From Bacteroidota bacterium (GTDB lineage: Bacteria > Bacteroidota > Bacteroidia > B-17B0 > Aurantibacillaceae), in assembly GCA_023433205.1 (NCBI GenBank), contig JAEZDS010000102.1:1-10873 (forward strand): a DNA stretch of 10,873 nt, given 5' to 3'. A program made the translations under genes and the position numbers. Below are positions 1 through 6,462 of the stretch, one piece after another. Numbering within the stretch: position 1 is the first letter of the stretch; every line of letters begins with the position of its first letter. Under the pieces are notes generated by a model. It ran no database searches and was not told where the DNA came from. It saw only the letters and a program-made list of their open reading frames with translations.

Positions 1-159
1 AAAAGCGACCGCTGGTGGATGGAGATCCCCTACCCGCCTCATAAAGATCTGAAGTTTGAGAGGCATACCCTTATTCCATGCAGTTTCAGGGACTATGAGA
101 TGGCCATTAAAAATGAGATCCCCGACCGTTGGTGGCAGACCTATCAGAAGCTGAGCTAG
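1..159 (+). CDS. C-terminal end of a probable arginase/formimidoylglutamase-family hydrolase (5' truncated)
   Basis: Frame 1 is open from the window's left edge to a TAG at 157-159, giving the last 52 residues of a protein whose start lies outside. The tail reads DRWWMEIPY, then LIPCSFRDYEMA, then EIPDRWWQTY. From memory, this Trp-rich ending with an IPC(S/T)-x-x-DY block is typical of Bacteroidota arginase/formimidoylglutamase-like proteins (ureohydrolase superfamily). Those enzymes split a guanidino-type C-N bond at a two-manganese site. The metal-binding Asp/His residues would lie upstream, so neither activity nor substrate can be judged here. It converges with the OmpA-like gene, with 34 bases between the two stops and no clear terminator. 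The reading frame is certain; the family is a moderate-confidence recognition from a short tail. Confidence 0.55.
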   Translation, partial: KSDRWWMEIPYPPHKDLKFERHTLIPCSFRDYEMAIKNEIPDRWWQTYQKLS

Positions 160-193
160 ATTTTTATTGCAACCCTGGAAATCTGTAATACTA

Positions 194-1060
194 TTATTCC
201 ATCACTCTAATTTCAACGCGGCGGTTCATCTGTTCTGTCTCTGGTGATACTTCTTTTGCCCTTCTTCTGGTGCTTCCGAATCCCTTGTAACTCATCCGGT
301 CTTCATCAACACCGTGCTTCAGCAGGTAATCATAAACTTCCTTTGCACGGTTAAGGCTCAGGTTCATATCGTCACTATCATAATCGTAACCATCGGTGGG
401 ATAATCCCAGCAGCAGATGTGACCTTGAATTTCAATTTTAAGGTCTGGGTTCTTGAGCATGGTATTTAGCAAACGTTCCAGAACCGGGATAGAGGATGGC
501 ATAAGTGTATGGCGACCGGGAATAAAGCTTAAACCTTCAAGCGCCACCTTGCCGCGTTCTTTTAGTTCTTTTACGTTAATTGATCCTGTGTCGCGCGGCG
601 CTTTTTGTGGTTCAGGAGCGGGACCGGGCTTTTGCGGCCGGGTATCAACAACCCGGTTTGCAGGTCGCAGCTCAAAAATCAGATCAACCCTTCGCTGAAA
701 GGGTTCTCCCAAACCAGAACCATGGTCAGCTGAATTTTTTTCACCTCTACCTTCGCAGGCCAGAATACTCATCTGGGGAGCTGAGGAATTTTTTTGCAGA
801 ACAGACTTCACCCATTCTGCTCTCTGTTGCGAAAGTGTCTGGTTATAATCATCGGTGTGCAGAAAATCGGCATAACCGTATAACCATACGTTGTACACTT
901 TTCCTTTCAGAGTTTTCTGCAAGGAATCAATGCGTGCCTTATTTTGTGAGGACCCGCTCTTATCGATTTCAAAAAAGAGTTGCAGCGTATCTTTCTTATT
1001 CTGAGAGAAACAGAAAAAGGGAATTAAAACCAGAAACAATTGCTGCGCCGTTTTAAACAC
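194..1060 (-). CDS. Secreted protein with two tandem OmpA-like domains
   Basis: A 288-residue protein with a hydrophobic signal peptide (about residues 1-19, cleavage likely before Q20) and no lipobox cysteine at the cleavage site. Residues about 25-130 form a first OmpA-like domain: GYAD at 62-65, LSQQRAEWV around 76-84 with Arg80, and FQRRVDL at 121-127. A Pro/Lys-rich linker follows (about 140-157). A second OmpA-like domain spans about 174-287, with GHICCWD at 213-219, LSLNRAKEVYDYL with Arg238, GFGS at 261-264 and NRRVEI at 279-284. OmpA-like domains usually bind peptidoglycan through a conserved Asp and Arg. Domain 1 keeps both, while in domain 2 the Asp position is HICC and an Asp/Tyr-rich loop is inserted. 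The start is GTG, with an in-frame TAA two codons upstream and no ATG available. The role is probably envelope anchoring or structure; the partner is unknown. It appears to be transcribed alone. Confidence 0.85.
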   Translation of the reverse strand: MFKTAQQLFLVLIPFFCFSQNKKDTLQLFFEIDKSGSSQNKARIDSLQKTLKGKVYNVWLYGYADFLHTDDYNQTLSQQRAEWVKSVLQKNSSAPQMSILACEGRGEKNSADHGSGLGEPFQRRVDLIFELRPANRVVDTRPQKPGPAPEPQKAPRDTGSINVKELKERGKVALEGLSFIPGRHTLMPSSIPVLERLLNTMLKNPDLKIEIQGHICCWDYPTDGYDYDSDDMNLSLNRAKEVYDYLLKHGVDEDRMSYKGFGSTRRRAKEVSPETEQMNRRVEIRVME

Positions 1061-1430
1061 AATTTAAAAATACAGAGATTCTTTGGGGGAGACAAGGAAA
1101 GTGCGAGGTACGAAGTACGAAGTAAAGTACGGAGTACGAAGTACAATTGACGATTTACAATTTACGATTTACGATTTACGATCGTGAGGCTTCGCTGAAT
1201 GGACCAGCGTAAAAAAGTGCAAAATTTCCAAAGACTAATGCACGGAATTTTGATGGTTGTAAATAAATTCCATGATTTTGTTAACCTTATTTGATTCTGT
1301 AATAAGCTGATTCACAAATATTTTTGCGCTTTTCAGTTGACCCTGTTTAGGGCCTACGCTTCGGCTTTGGTATTCAGCGCTTAGTTTTTGGTTTTTAAGT
1401 ATTCCAAATTAGCATTTCAACTTTTCCACC
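1061..1430. other. 370-base gap between two minus-strand genes
   Basis: This gap lies between the OmpA-like gene and the transporter gene. The part nearest the OmpA-like gene carries the heptamer array described separately (1101-1181). The remainder (about 1185-1430) is AT-rich. On the minus strand one frame stays open from 1408 to a TAG at 1234-1236 (58 codons) and reads like an amphipathic helix, but it has no usable start codon at its head. I do not call it a gene. No convincing terminator or promoter was seen for the flanking genes. The OmpA-like GTG is preceded by AT-rich sequence without a clear TAnnTTTG box. Confidence 0.6.
1101..1181. repeat. Short tandem array with 7-base period (core TACGA)
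   Basis: About eleven heptamer-like units. The left part is built on GTACGAA: exact units at 1108-1114, 1115-1121 and 1134-1140, variants at 1101-1107, 1127-1133 and 1141-1146, and a shortened unit at 1122-1126. The right part is built on TTTACGA: exact at 1161-1167, 1168-1174 and 1175-1181, variants at 1147-1153 and 1154-1160. The shared core TACGA, or a one-base variant of it, recurs every 7 bases without a phase break from 1128 to 1181. The flanking bases switch from G..A to TT.. midway. The array is intergenic and 7 is not a codon multiple, so it is unlikely to be coding. It may be a simple-sequence array expanded by slippage, or a member of a dispersed family; the sequence alone does not say which. 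Confidence 0.85.
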
Positions 1431-3011
1431 TTACTGTCCTCCCACTTTATTAAGATTACTCCGTTTACGGCTGTAAACAAAGTAAATAAGCAAACCGGCG
1501 ATCATCCAGAAAAAGGCTGAAAGCAGCGTTGCCTGATCAAGCGCGATGATCATAAAACCACACACCAGAATACCAAGGATAGGCACCAGCGGCACCAATG
1601 GCGCACGGAATGGCCGTTCAACTTCCGGACTTTTCACACGCATGATCCAGATGCCCGCACAAACAAGCACAAAAGCGAAGAGCGTTCCAAACGAGGTAAG
1701 ATCACCTGCCACGTTGCCAGGTACAAAAGCAGCGAACAAACCCACAAAAACAAACAGCAGCATATTTGATTTATACGGAGTCTGATATTTTGGATGCAGA
1801 TGAGAAAATACCCTTGGTAACAATCCGTCTTTTGACATTGAGAAAAATACCCGTGACTGCCCCATCAGCATTACAAGGATCACCGAAGAAAATCCGGCAA
1901 GGATCGCAACCGTCACACTGGTTCCCAGCCACTCATACCCTATCATGTATTTTTGAATAGCATAAGACACAGAGGCCTCTTTGCCGGCTGCCGAAAATTC
2001 GCTCCAGTGAGCCAGACCGGTTAACACATGCGAGAACAACACATATAATATGGTGCAAACGGCCAGTGAACCGAGGATGCCAATTGGCATGTCTTTTTTG
2101 GGGTTTTTTGCTTCCTGCGCGGCAGTTGAAACAGCATCAAAACCAATAAAAGCGAAAAACACCACAGCTGCTCCTCCCAGAATTCCGGCATAACCCCAGT
2201 TAAAAAAACCTGAATGCCCGGCCACTCCCTCGGGGATAAGATAAGGCGTGTGGTTCTCAGGATTGATGAATTGCCAGCCTATCACAATAAACACCAGTAC
2301 AATGGCCACTTTAACAAAAACTATGATACCGTTTACGAACGCCGACTCCTGAGTGCCCTTAATAAGGAGCAGTGTAAGAATCAGCAGAATAAGAAGAGCT
2401 GGAAGGTTGATCATGCCTGAAAAAACAGTAACCAGACCTTTAAGGTCGGGCGACAGCAATTTGTATTGTTCAGGACTTAAGATAAGCACGCCATGGTTGG
2501 CCATAGCTGCCAGATCAGCGGGAAACTCCGCGATAGCGGCACCAGCCACTCTGTACATCTTTTCAAAAGGCGAGTGACACCATTCATAAGGGATGGCGTG
2601 GCCCAGCAGATTATTGAGATATTCGCTCCAGGCAATAGCTACTGTAGCGGCACCCAGGGCGTATTCCATAATAAGTGCCCAGCCGATGACCCAGGCAATC
2701 AGTTCGCCCATGGTGGTGTATGCATATGTATATGCGCTGCCCGCAATGGGAATCATGGCAGCGAATTCAGCGTAACAAAGTCCGGCAAAAGCACAACCTA
2801 TAGCCGCAACAATAAACGACATGGTTACACCAGAGCCTGCATGATCAGCGGCGGCGGCGGCAGTGCGTACAAAAAGACCGGCACCGATAATGGCGCCAAT
2901 CCCTAAAGCGATCAGCGACCATTTGCCTAGGGTTTTTTTCAGCGTTTTCTCGCCTGAGGCGGCATCGGCCAGTAAATAGGCCAGAGATTTTTTCCTGAAG
3001 AGATCAGACAT
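1431..3011 (-). CDS. APC-superfamily amino acid permease, cationic amino acid transporter type
   Basis: A 526-residue polytopic inner-membrane protein with roughly 12 or more hydrophobic segments. Family marks, numbered from the chosen start, are GIGAIIGAGLF in TM1 (37-47), CYAEF (79-83), PIAGSAYTY (88-96) and GFDAVSTAAQEAKNPKKD (290-307). These match the CAT/YfnA-like group of the APC superfamily, which imports basic or other amino acids by proton-coupled or exchange transport. The exact substrate cannot be read from sequence. A soluble-looking stretch of about 60 residues lies around 138-195, between predicted TM segments. I chose the ATG at 3011 (MSDLFRKKS). The frame extends to a TTG at 3038, but that codon falls inside a plausible promoter -7 box, and homologues, as I recall them, begin like the ATG form. 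The gene is divergent from the metal gene group and appears monocistronic. Confidence 0.9.
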   Translation of the reverse strand: MSDLFRKKSLAYLLADAASGEKTLKKTLGKWSLIALGIGAIIGAGLFVRTAAAAADHAGSGVTMSFIVAAIGCAFAGLCYAEFAAMIPIAGSAYTYAYTTMGELIAWVIGWALIMEYALGAATVAIAWSEYLNNLLGHAIPYEWCHSPFEKMYRVAGAAIAEFPADLAAMANHGVLILSPEQYKLLSPDLKGLVTVFSGMINLPALLILLILTLLLIKGTQESAFVNGIIVFVKVAIVLVFIVIGWQFINPENHTPYLIPEGVAGHSGFFNWGYAGILGGAAVVFFAFIGFDAVSTAAQEAKNPKKDMPIGILGSLAVCTILYVLFSHVLTGLAHWSEFSAAGKEASVSYAIQKYMIGYEWLGTSVTVAILAGFSSVILVMLMGQSRVFFSMSKDGLLPRVFSHLHPKYQTPYKSNMLLFVFVGLFAAFVPGNVAGDLTSFGTLFAFVLVCAGIWIMRVKSPEVERPFRAPLVPLVPILGILVCGFMIIALDQATLLSAFFWMIAGLLIYFVYSRKRSNLNKVGGQ

Positions 3012-3035
3012 GTGTGTGTAGAGTGTTAAGAATTC

Positions 3036-3067
3036 CAAATTAAATGATTAATGGGGGAATAAACAAA
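3036..3067 (-). promoter_or_regulatory. Candidate promoter for the APC transporter
   Basis: On the minus strand, TTTG (3067-3064) is followed after 20 bases by TTAATTTG (3043-3036). This matches the Bacteroidota sigma pattern TTTG-N19-21-TAnnTTTG with one mismatch in the -7 box. The predicted transcript would start near 3029, giving a leader of about 18 bases to the ATG at 3011 and excluding the TTG at 3038 as a start. This rests on motif match and position only. Confidence 0.35.
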
Positions 3068-3135
3068 CCAATTGAGAAGCATCTGACCGGAATAAAAAGC
3101 AGGGTAAATTCTTTTTTCAGATATTTGTAAGATAA

Positions 3136-3522
3136 ATGCAGGCTTCTTTCAGTAAATATTTCTTTTCAACACTTGTAGGTATCTATCTCCTCACAAGCGT
3201 TGGATTGCCCGTGTACCTGCATTACTGCGGCGGTGAAGTGGAAGAAGTAAGTTATCTGGTGGAATCAAACGGCTGCTGCGGTGAGGAGGTTCCAGATAAC
3301 GATTGCTGCCGTAACGAAGGAATTGTTCTGCAGAATACCGTTGATTTTACGCTTAAAAGTTTTAACGCGGATCTTGTTAAGACTGTTACGGATCTTTTTT
3401 TCCTGCCTAAAGTTTTCACTTTTGTACAAACCAGCACCGTTTTGCTGGCTGTTGATCAAAAACTCTCACCTCCTCCCTGGCAGCATGGTCTGCTGCCTGA
3501 TATTACTGTTTTAAGGATTTAG
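3136..3522 (+). CDS. Small cysteine-rich membrane or secreted protein of HYC_CC_PP type
   Basis: A 128-residue protein. Residues about 9-28 form one hydrophobic segment (signal peptide or membrane anchor). It is followed at once by HYC (29-31) and GG, a CC pair at 47-48, a second CC at 57-58, and a PPPW block at 112-115 near the C-terminus. This order matches the small Bacteroidota proteins annotated as the HYC_CC_PP family, named for these motifs and of unknown biochemical function. The cysteines should face the periplasm, where they could bind a soft metal or form disulfides. It leads a plus-strand group: 73 bases to the HMA protein, and then the receptor 11 bases after that. This context suggests metal sensing, scavenging or delivery. 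The ATG at 3136 is the only sensible start; a weak GATATTTG box lies just upstream. The family call is fairly sure, the function is inference. Confidence 0.8.
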   Translation: MQASFSKYFFSTLVGIYLLTSVGLPVYLHYCGGEVEEVSYLVESNGCCGEEVPDNDCCRNEGIVLQNTVDFTLKSFNADLVKTVTDLFFLPKVFTFVQTSTVLLAVDQKLSPPPWQHGLLPDITVLRI

Positions 3523-3595
3523 CAGTTGGCCGGGGGAAACCTCTGCCTATTACTAAATTTCTACTTAATCATTAACAAAACAGCATATCAGTAAC

Positions 3596-3937
3596 ATGAA
3601 AACATTGATCGTAATATTATTCAGCTTTGCCGGCTATTATGCCAGCGCCCAATCTTCAGTTAAAACAGAGACCTTTATGGTAAAAGGCAACTGCGAAGAT
3701 TGTAAAGAACGTATAGAGAATGCCGCAGACATTAAAGGCGTAAAGATCGTTGAATGGAACGCAGATACAAAGATCGCCACCGCAACCTACGACAGCGGAA
3801 AGACCAGTCTGCTAAAAATCCAGGAGGCAATTGCATCCAAAGGGTATGATGCCGGCGAATTTACCGGCAGCAGCAAAGCCTATAAAAAGTTACCAAAATG
3901 CTGTCAGTACCGTGACGGTAAGTGCGAAGAAAAATAA
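3596..3937 (+). CDS. Secreted heavy-metal-associated (HMA) domain protein
   Basis: A 113-residue protein with a signal peptide (about 1-19, cleavage likely after ASA or AQ). Residues about 22-88 form an HMA fold. The metal loop GNCEDC (31-36) contains the CxxC pair C33/C36 that in this family binds Cu(I) or another soft metal, and GYDAG at 83-87 closes the domain as in MerP/CopZ-like proteins. A basic tail adds vicinal cysteines C102-C103 and C110, which are extra to a standard HMA domain. Export suggests a periplasmic metal carrier, unlike cytoplasmic CopZ. It lies 11 bases upstream of the receptor gene, so co-transcription is very likely. A role in passing metal to or from the outer-membrane receptor is plausible. 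The metal is not identifiable; copper is the first guess from family habit. Confidence 0.88.
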   Translation: MKTLIVILFSFAGYYASAQSSVKTETFMVKGNCEDCKERIENAADIKGVKIVEWNADTKIATATYDSGKTSLLKIQEAIASKGYDAGEFTGSSKAYKKLPKCCQYRDGKCEEK

Positions 3938-3948
3938 CACAACTTCGT

Positions 3949-6183
3949 ATGAAAAAAATACTTTTTATTCTGTGCCTTGTAACGGCACAGCAGCTTGGCG
4001 CGCAGGTGCGTGGAAAAATTTTTGAGTTCAGCGAAAGCGATACGCTGAACATTCCGGGAGCTGTAATTTACTGGGACAGCACCAACATTGCCTCCACTAC
4101 AGGTCCGGATGGGACTTTTACAATTCGCACCACTGCAAAAACAAACAAACTTATTATAAAAGCTGTTGGCTACCAGAATAAGTTTGCAGTAATCAGTGAT
4201 ACCAGCCGTTTTGTGCTGCTTCCATTACAATCAGATGCCCGCGTGCAGGAAGTAGAGGTGGTATATTACACCACCGGTACTGAAATATCTTATCTCAATC
4301 CAATAAAAACAGAGACGCTTAATGAAAGAAGTCTGATGAAAGCGGCCTGTTGTAACCTCTCTGAAAGTTTTGAGACCAACCCAAGCGTTGACGTGAATTT
4401 TACAGATGCGGTGAGCGGCACCAAACAGATCCAGATGCTGGGCCTTGCAGGACAATACGCGCAGATCACCAAAGAGAATATGCCTTATATGCGTGGGTTG
4501 GCAAACAGCTACGGACTCACTTTTATTCCCGGTACATGGATCCAAAGTATCCAGCTTAGCAAAGGCGCAGGCTCGGTGGTGAACGGGTATGAGAGTTTTA
4601 CCGGACAGATCAATACCGAACTGCAGGATCCACGAAATTCTGACCGGCTTCATTTCAATTCCTATGTAAACAACAACGGAAGAAATGAATATAACCTGAA
4701 CCTGGCGCACAAGGTTAATCCCAAGTATTCTACCGGACTGCTTGGTCACGTGAGTTTTAACCCTCTGCTGCAGGACATGAACATGGATGGTTTTGCTGAT
4801 ATTCCCGCGGGCCGGCAGTATAACTTTATGAGCAAACACGCCATTGAACTTCCTGAGAAAGGTTTTGAGGCGCAGGTGGGAGGCGCGATCATGGACGATG
4901 AACGCCGGGGCGGACAGGTGGAAAAGATGATCATAGATCACCACGACACCCTGCCGCTATACAAAATAGGCATCCACAATAAAAAGTGGGAGCTTTTCAG
5001 TAAAACCGGATATGTCTTTAAAAACAAACCTGGCACAAGTACCGGATTGCAATTAAGCTATCTCGACCACAGCCAGAATAATTTTTTCGGTTTTAATACT
5101 TATCGTTCAACGCAGAAAACCTTTTACGCCAATTATATTTTTCAGGGCATATTTGGCAACAGTAATCATGGTTATAAGGCCGGTGCCAGCTTTATGAACG
5201 ATGAGGTGAAGGAGAACTTTAACTCCGCTGATTACAACCGCATTGAAAGTGTATATGGCGCATTTTTTGAATATGCTTTTAATTACAAGGAAAAGTTCAA
5301 TATGGTGGCAGGTATCAGAGCGGACCAGCACAACTTTTACAATTTTTTTGTGACGCCTCGTTTGCACGTTCGTTATGCTTTTACCCCGGAGCGCATCCTG
5401 CGTTTCAGCGGGGGCCGGGCCCTGCGCACAGCAAATGTTTTTGCCGACAATGCTTATGTGATGGCCAGCTCACGCGCCTGGACGATCGAACAAAATTCTC
5501 CCGGTATGCCTTACGGATTGGCGCCTGAAACCGGCTGGAACTACGGATTTAATTACACCCAGAAGTTCAAGATCAATTACCGGGAGGCATACATTACACT
5601 TGATCTGTACCGCACAGATTTTACCAGTCAGGTGATTGCCGACCTCGAGAACGCGCGTGAATTCAGACTATACAACCTTGATGGTGTTTCTTATTCGAAC
5701 ACTTTTCAGGGCGAATTTAATTTTGAGCCGCGCAAACGTCTGCACATAAAATCCGCTTACCGCTGGGTAGATGCTAAGGTTACTTACAAGAGCGGACTTT
5801 TGCAGCGCCAGATGGTTTCGATGCACAGGGCTTTTATTAATTTTAGTTATGAAACCCGCGACAAGCACTGGTTATTTGATCTAACAACTCAGTATCACGG
5901 TCCCAAACGTTTGCCAGATACCGATTTGAATCCGGCTGATTACAGGCGCGAGGATTACTCTCCTGCTTTTTATATTCTGATCTCTCAGGTTACCTGGCTG
6001 AAGAAATTTGAGAAGGGAGAGTTTCACGCTTACATTGGGGGAGAGAATCTGCTTAATTACAAACAGCAGAATCCCATTGTTTCCGTGCATCAGCCTTATA
6101 GTCCATTTTTTGATGCCAGTATGGTTTGGGGGCCGATATACGGAAGAATGGTGTATGCGGGGATCAGGGTGAAGATCAAATAA
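3949..6183 (+). CDS. TonB-dependent outer-membrane receptor, probably metal related
   Basis: A 744-residue protein. The signal peptide is about residues 1-18 (LGA before Q19). A carboxypeptidase-regulatory-like (beta-sandwich) domain follows at about 20-95, with GAVIYWD, then DGTFTIR and VGYQ. The plug domain is at about 115-225 and includes ACCNLSESFETNPSVDV (133-149), then LGLAGQYAQI and GAGSVVNGYESFTGQI. The rest is a 22-strand-type beta-barrel, ending in a typical last-strand segment. Such receptors import large or scarce ligands across the outer membrane using TonB-ExbBD energy. The vicinal C134-C135 in the plug is striking next to two other Cys-rich exported proteins. The ligand is probably a metal or metallophore, inferred from context. 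I chose the ATG at 3949, which starts a clean signal peptide; the in-frame GTG at 3922 lies inside the preceding HMA gene. Stop TAA at 6181-6183. Confidence 0.9.
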   Translation: MKKILFILCLVTAQQLGAQVRGKIFEFSESDTLNIPGAVIYWDSTNIASTTGPDGTFTIRTTAKTNKLIIKAVGYQNKFAVISDTSRFVLLPLQSDARVQEVEVVYYTTGTEISYLNPIKTETLNERSLMKAACCNLSESFETNPSVDVNFTDAVSGTKQIQMLGLAGQYAQITKENMPYMRGLANSYGLTFIPGTWIQSIQLSKGAGSVVNGYESFTGQINTELQDPRNSDRLHFNSYVNNNGRNEYNLNLAHKVNPKYSTGLLGHVSFNPLLQDMNMDGFADIPAGRQYNFMSKHAIELPEKGFEAQVGGAIMDDERRGGQVEKMIIDHHDTLPLYKIGIHNKKWELFSKTGYVFKNKPGTSTGLQLSYLDHSQNNFFGFNTYRSTQKTFYANYIFQGIFGNSNHGYKAGASFMNDEVKENFNSADYNRIESVYGAFFEYAFNYKEKFNMVAGIRADQHNFYNFFVTPRLHVRYAFTPERILRFSGGRALRTANVFADNAYVMASSRAWTIEQNSPGMPYGLAPETGWNYGFNYTQKFKINYREAYITLDLYRTDFTSQVIADLENAREFRLYNLDGVSYSNTFQGEFNFEPRKRLHIKSAYRWVDAKVTYKSGLLQRQMVSMHRAFINFSYETRDKHWLFDLTTQYHGPKRLPDTDLNPADYRREDYSPAFYILISQVTWLKKFEKGEFHAYIGGENLLNYKQQNPIVSVHQPYSPFFDASMVWGPIYGRMVYAGIRVKIK

Positions 6184-6203
6184 AGCTCGCACTGTGCAGC
6201 TTT
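6182..6203 (+). terminator. Possible stem-loop at the end of the receptor gene
   Basis: The arms AAAGCT (6182-6187) and AGCTTT (6198-6203) pair. The stem continues inward with GCA/TGC (6189-6191 and 6195-6197) around a one-base bulge and a 3-base loop. It overlaps the receptor's stop codon. There is no strong T-run directly after it; a T-rich stretch begins only at about 6226. It may be a weak intrinsic terminator or a 3'-end stabilising structure for the metal-group transcript. Confidence 0.35.
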
Positions 6204-6250
6204 GAAGTCATGGTGAAAAATTGTGTTTTAGCGTTTTTTATTTTTAACAA

Positions 6251-6268
6251 CCCCGATACATATCGGGG
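6251..6268. repeat. Perfect 18-base inverted repeat
   Basis: The arms CCCCGATA (6251-6258) and TATCGGGG (6261-6268) are exact reverse complements around CA. It sits between two convergent genes, downstream of both. That placement suits a bidirectional terminator or transcript-end structure, but neither strand shows a clean T-run after it. It could also belong to a dispersed palindrome family. Confidence 0.6.
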
Positions 6269-6310
6269 GAACATAAGAAATTAGGGGAAGCATAGTTTCC
6301 TGCAGTAGGT

Positions 6311-6447
6311 CGTCACTCCGGGCGCCCGGGCCGGACAACGATCCGGCCTGACCCGGAGTCTAGCCCCCAGGATCTGAGGAAGGAATTGTTACGAGATTCC
6401 TGCTCCTGGCCGGAATGACGGTGGCAATAGAAATCGGAATGACGGTG
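6311..6447. repeat. Structured repeat-like element (REP/MITE-like) with terminal inverted repeats
   Basis: The ends CGTCACTCCGG (6311-6321) and CCGGAATGACG (6410-6420) are inverted copies matching at 10 of 11 bases, bounding a 110-base unit. Inside are two hairpins. The first has nested arms ACTCCGGG (6315-6322) with CCCGGAGT (6352-6359), and GGCCGGA (6329-6335) with TCCGGCC (6342-6348). The second has CCAGGA (6367-6372) with TCCTGG (6404-6409), and AGGAAT (6381-6386) with ATTCCT (6396-6401). A further direct copy of the right end, CGGAATGACGGTG, lies at 6435-6447 (first copy 6411-6423). It is more GC-rich than its surroundings and contains no gene. It resembles non-autonomous REP-type or MITE-type elements, which are mobilised by a transposase encoded elsewhere. 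No target-site duplication was clear. Confidence 0.7.
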
Positions 6448-6462
6448 AGGTTGAACAGCCGG

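Noticed and set aside
580..1056. 158-codon open frame on the plus strand across the OmpA-like gene
   Set aside because: It lies wholly antisense to a well-supported gene, its translation has no recognisable domain, and its composition looks like a shadow frame.
1101..1181. CRISPR array
   Set aside because: The units are 7 bases long with no spacers and no cas genes nearby.
1401..3042. 11-base direct repeat ATTCCAAATTA at 1401-1411 and 3032-3042, flanking the transporter gene
   Set aside because: Repeats of this length are expected by chance several times in an AT-rich window of this size, and no transposase or inverted ends accompany it.
4231..4944. 237-codon open frame antisense to the receptor gene
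   Set aside because: The receptor frame carries clear plug-domain motifs over the same bases; the antisense translation is His/Leu/Arg-rich without domain features.
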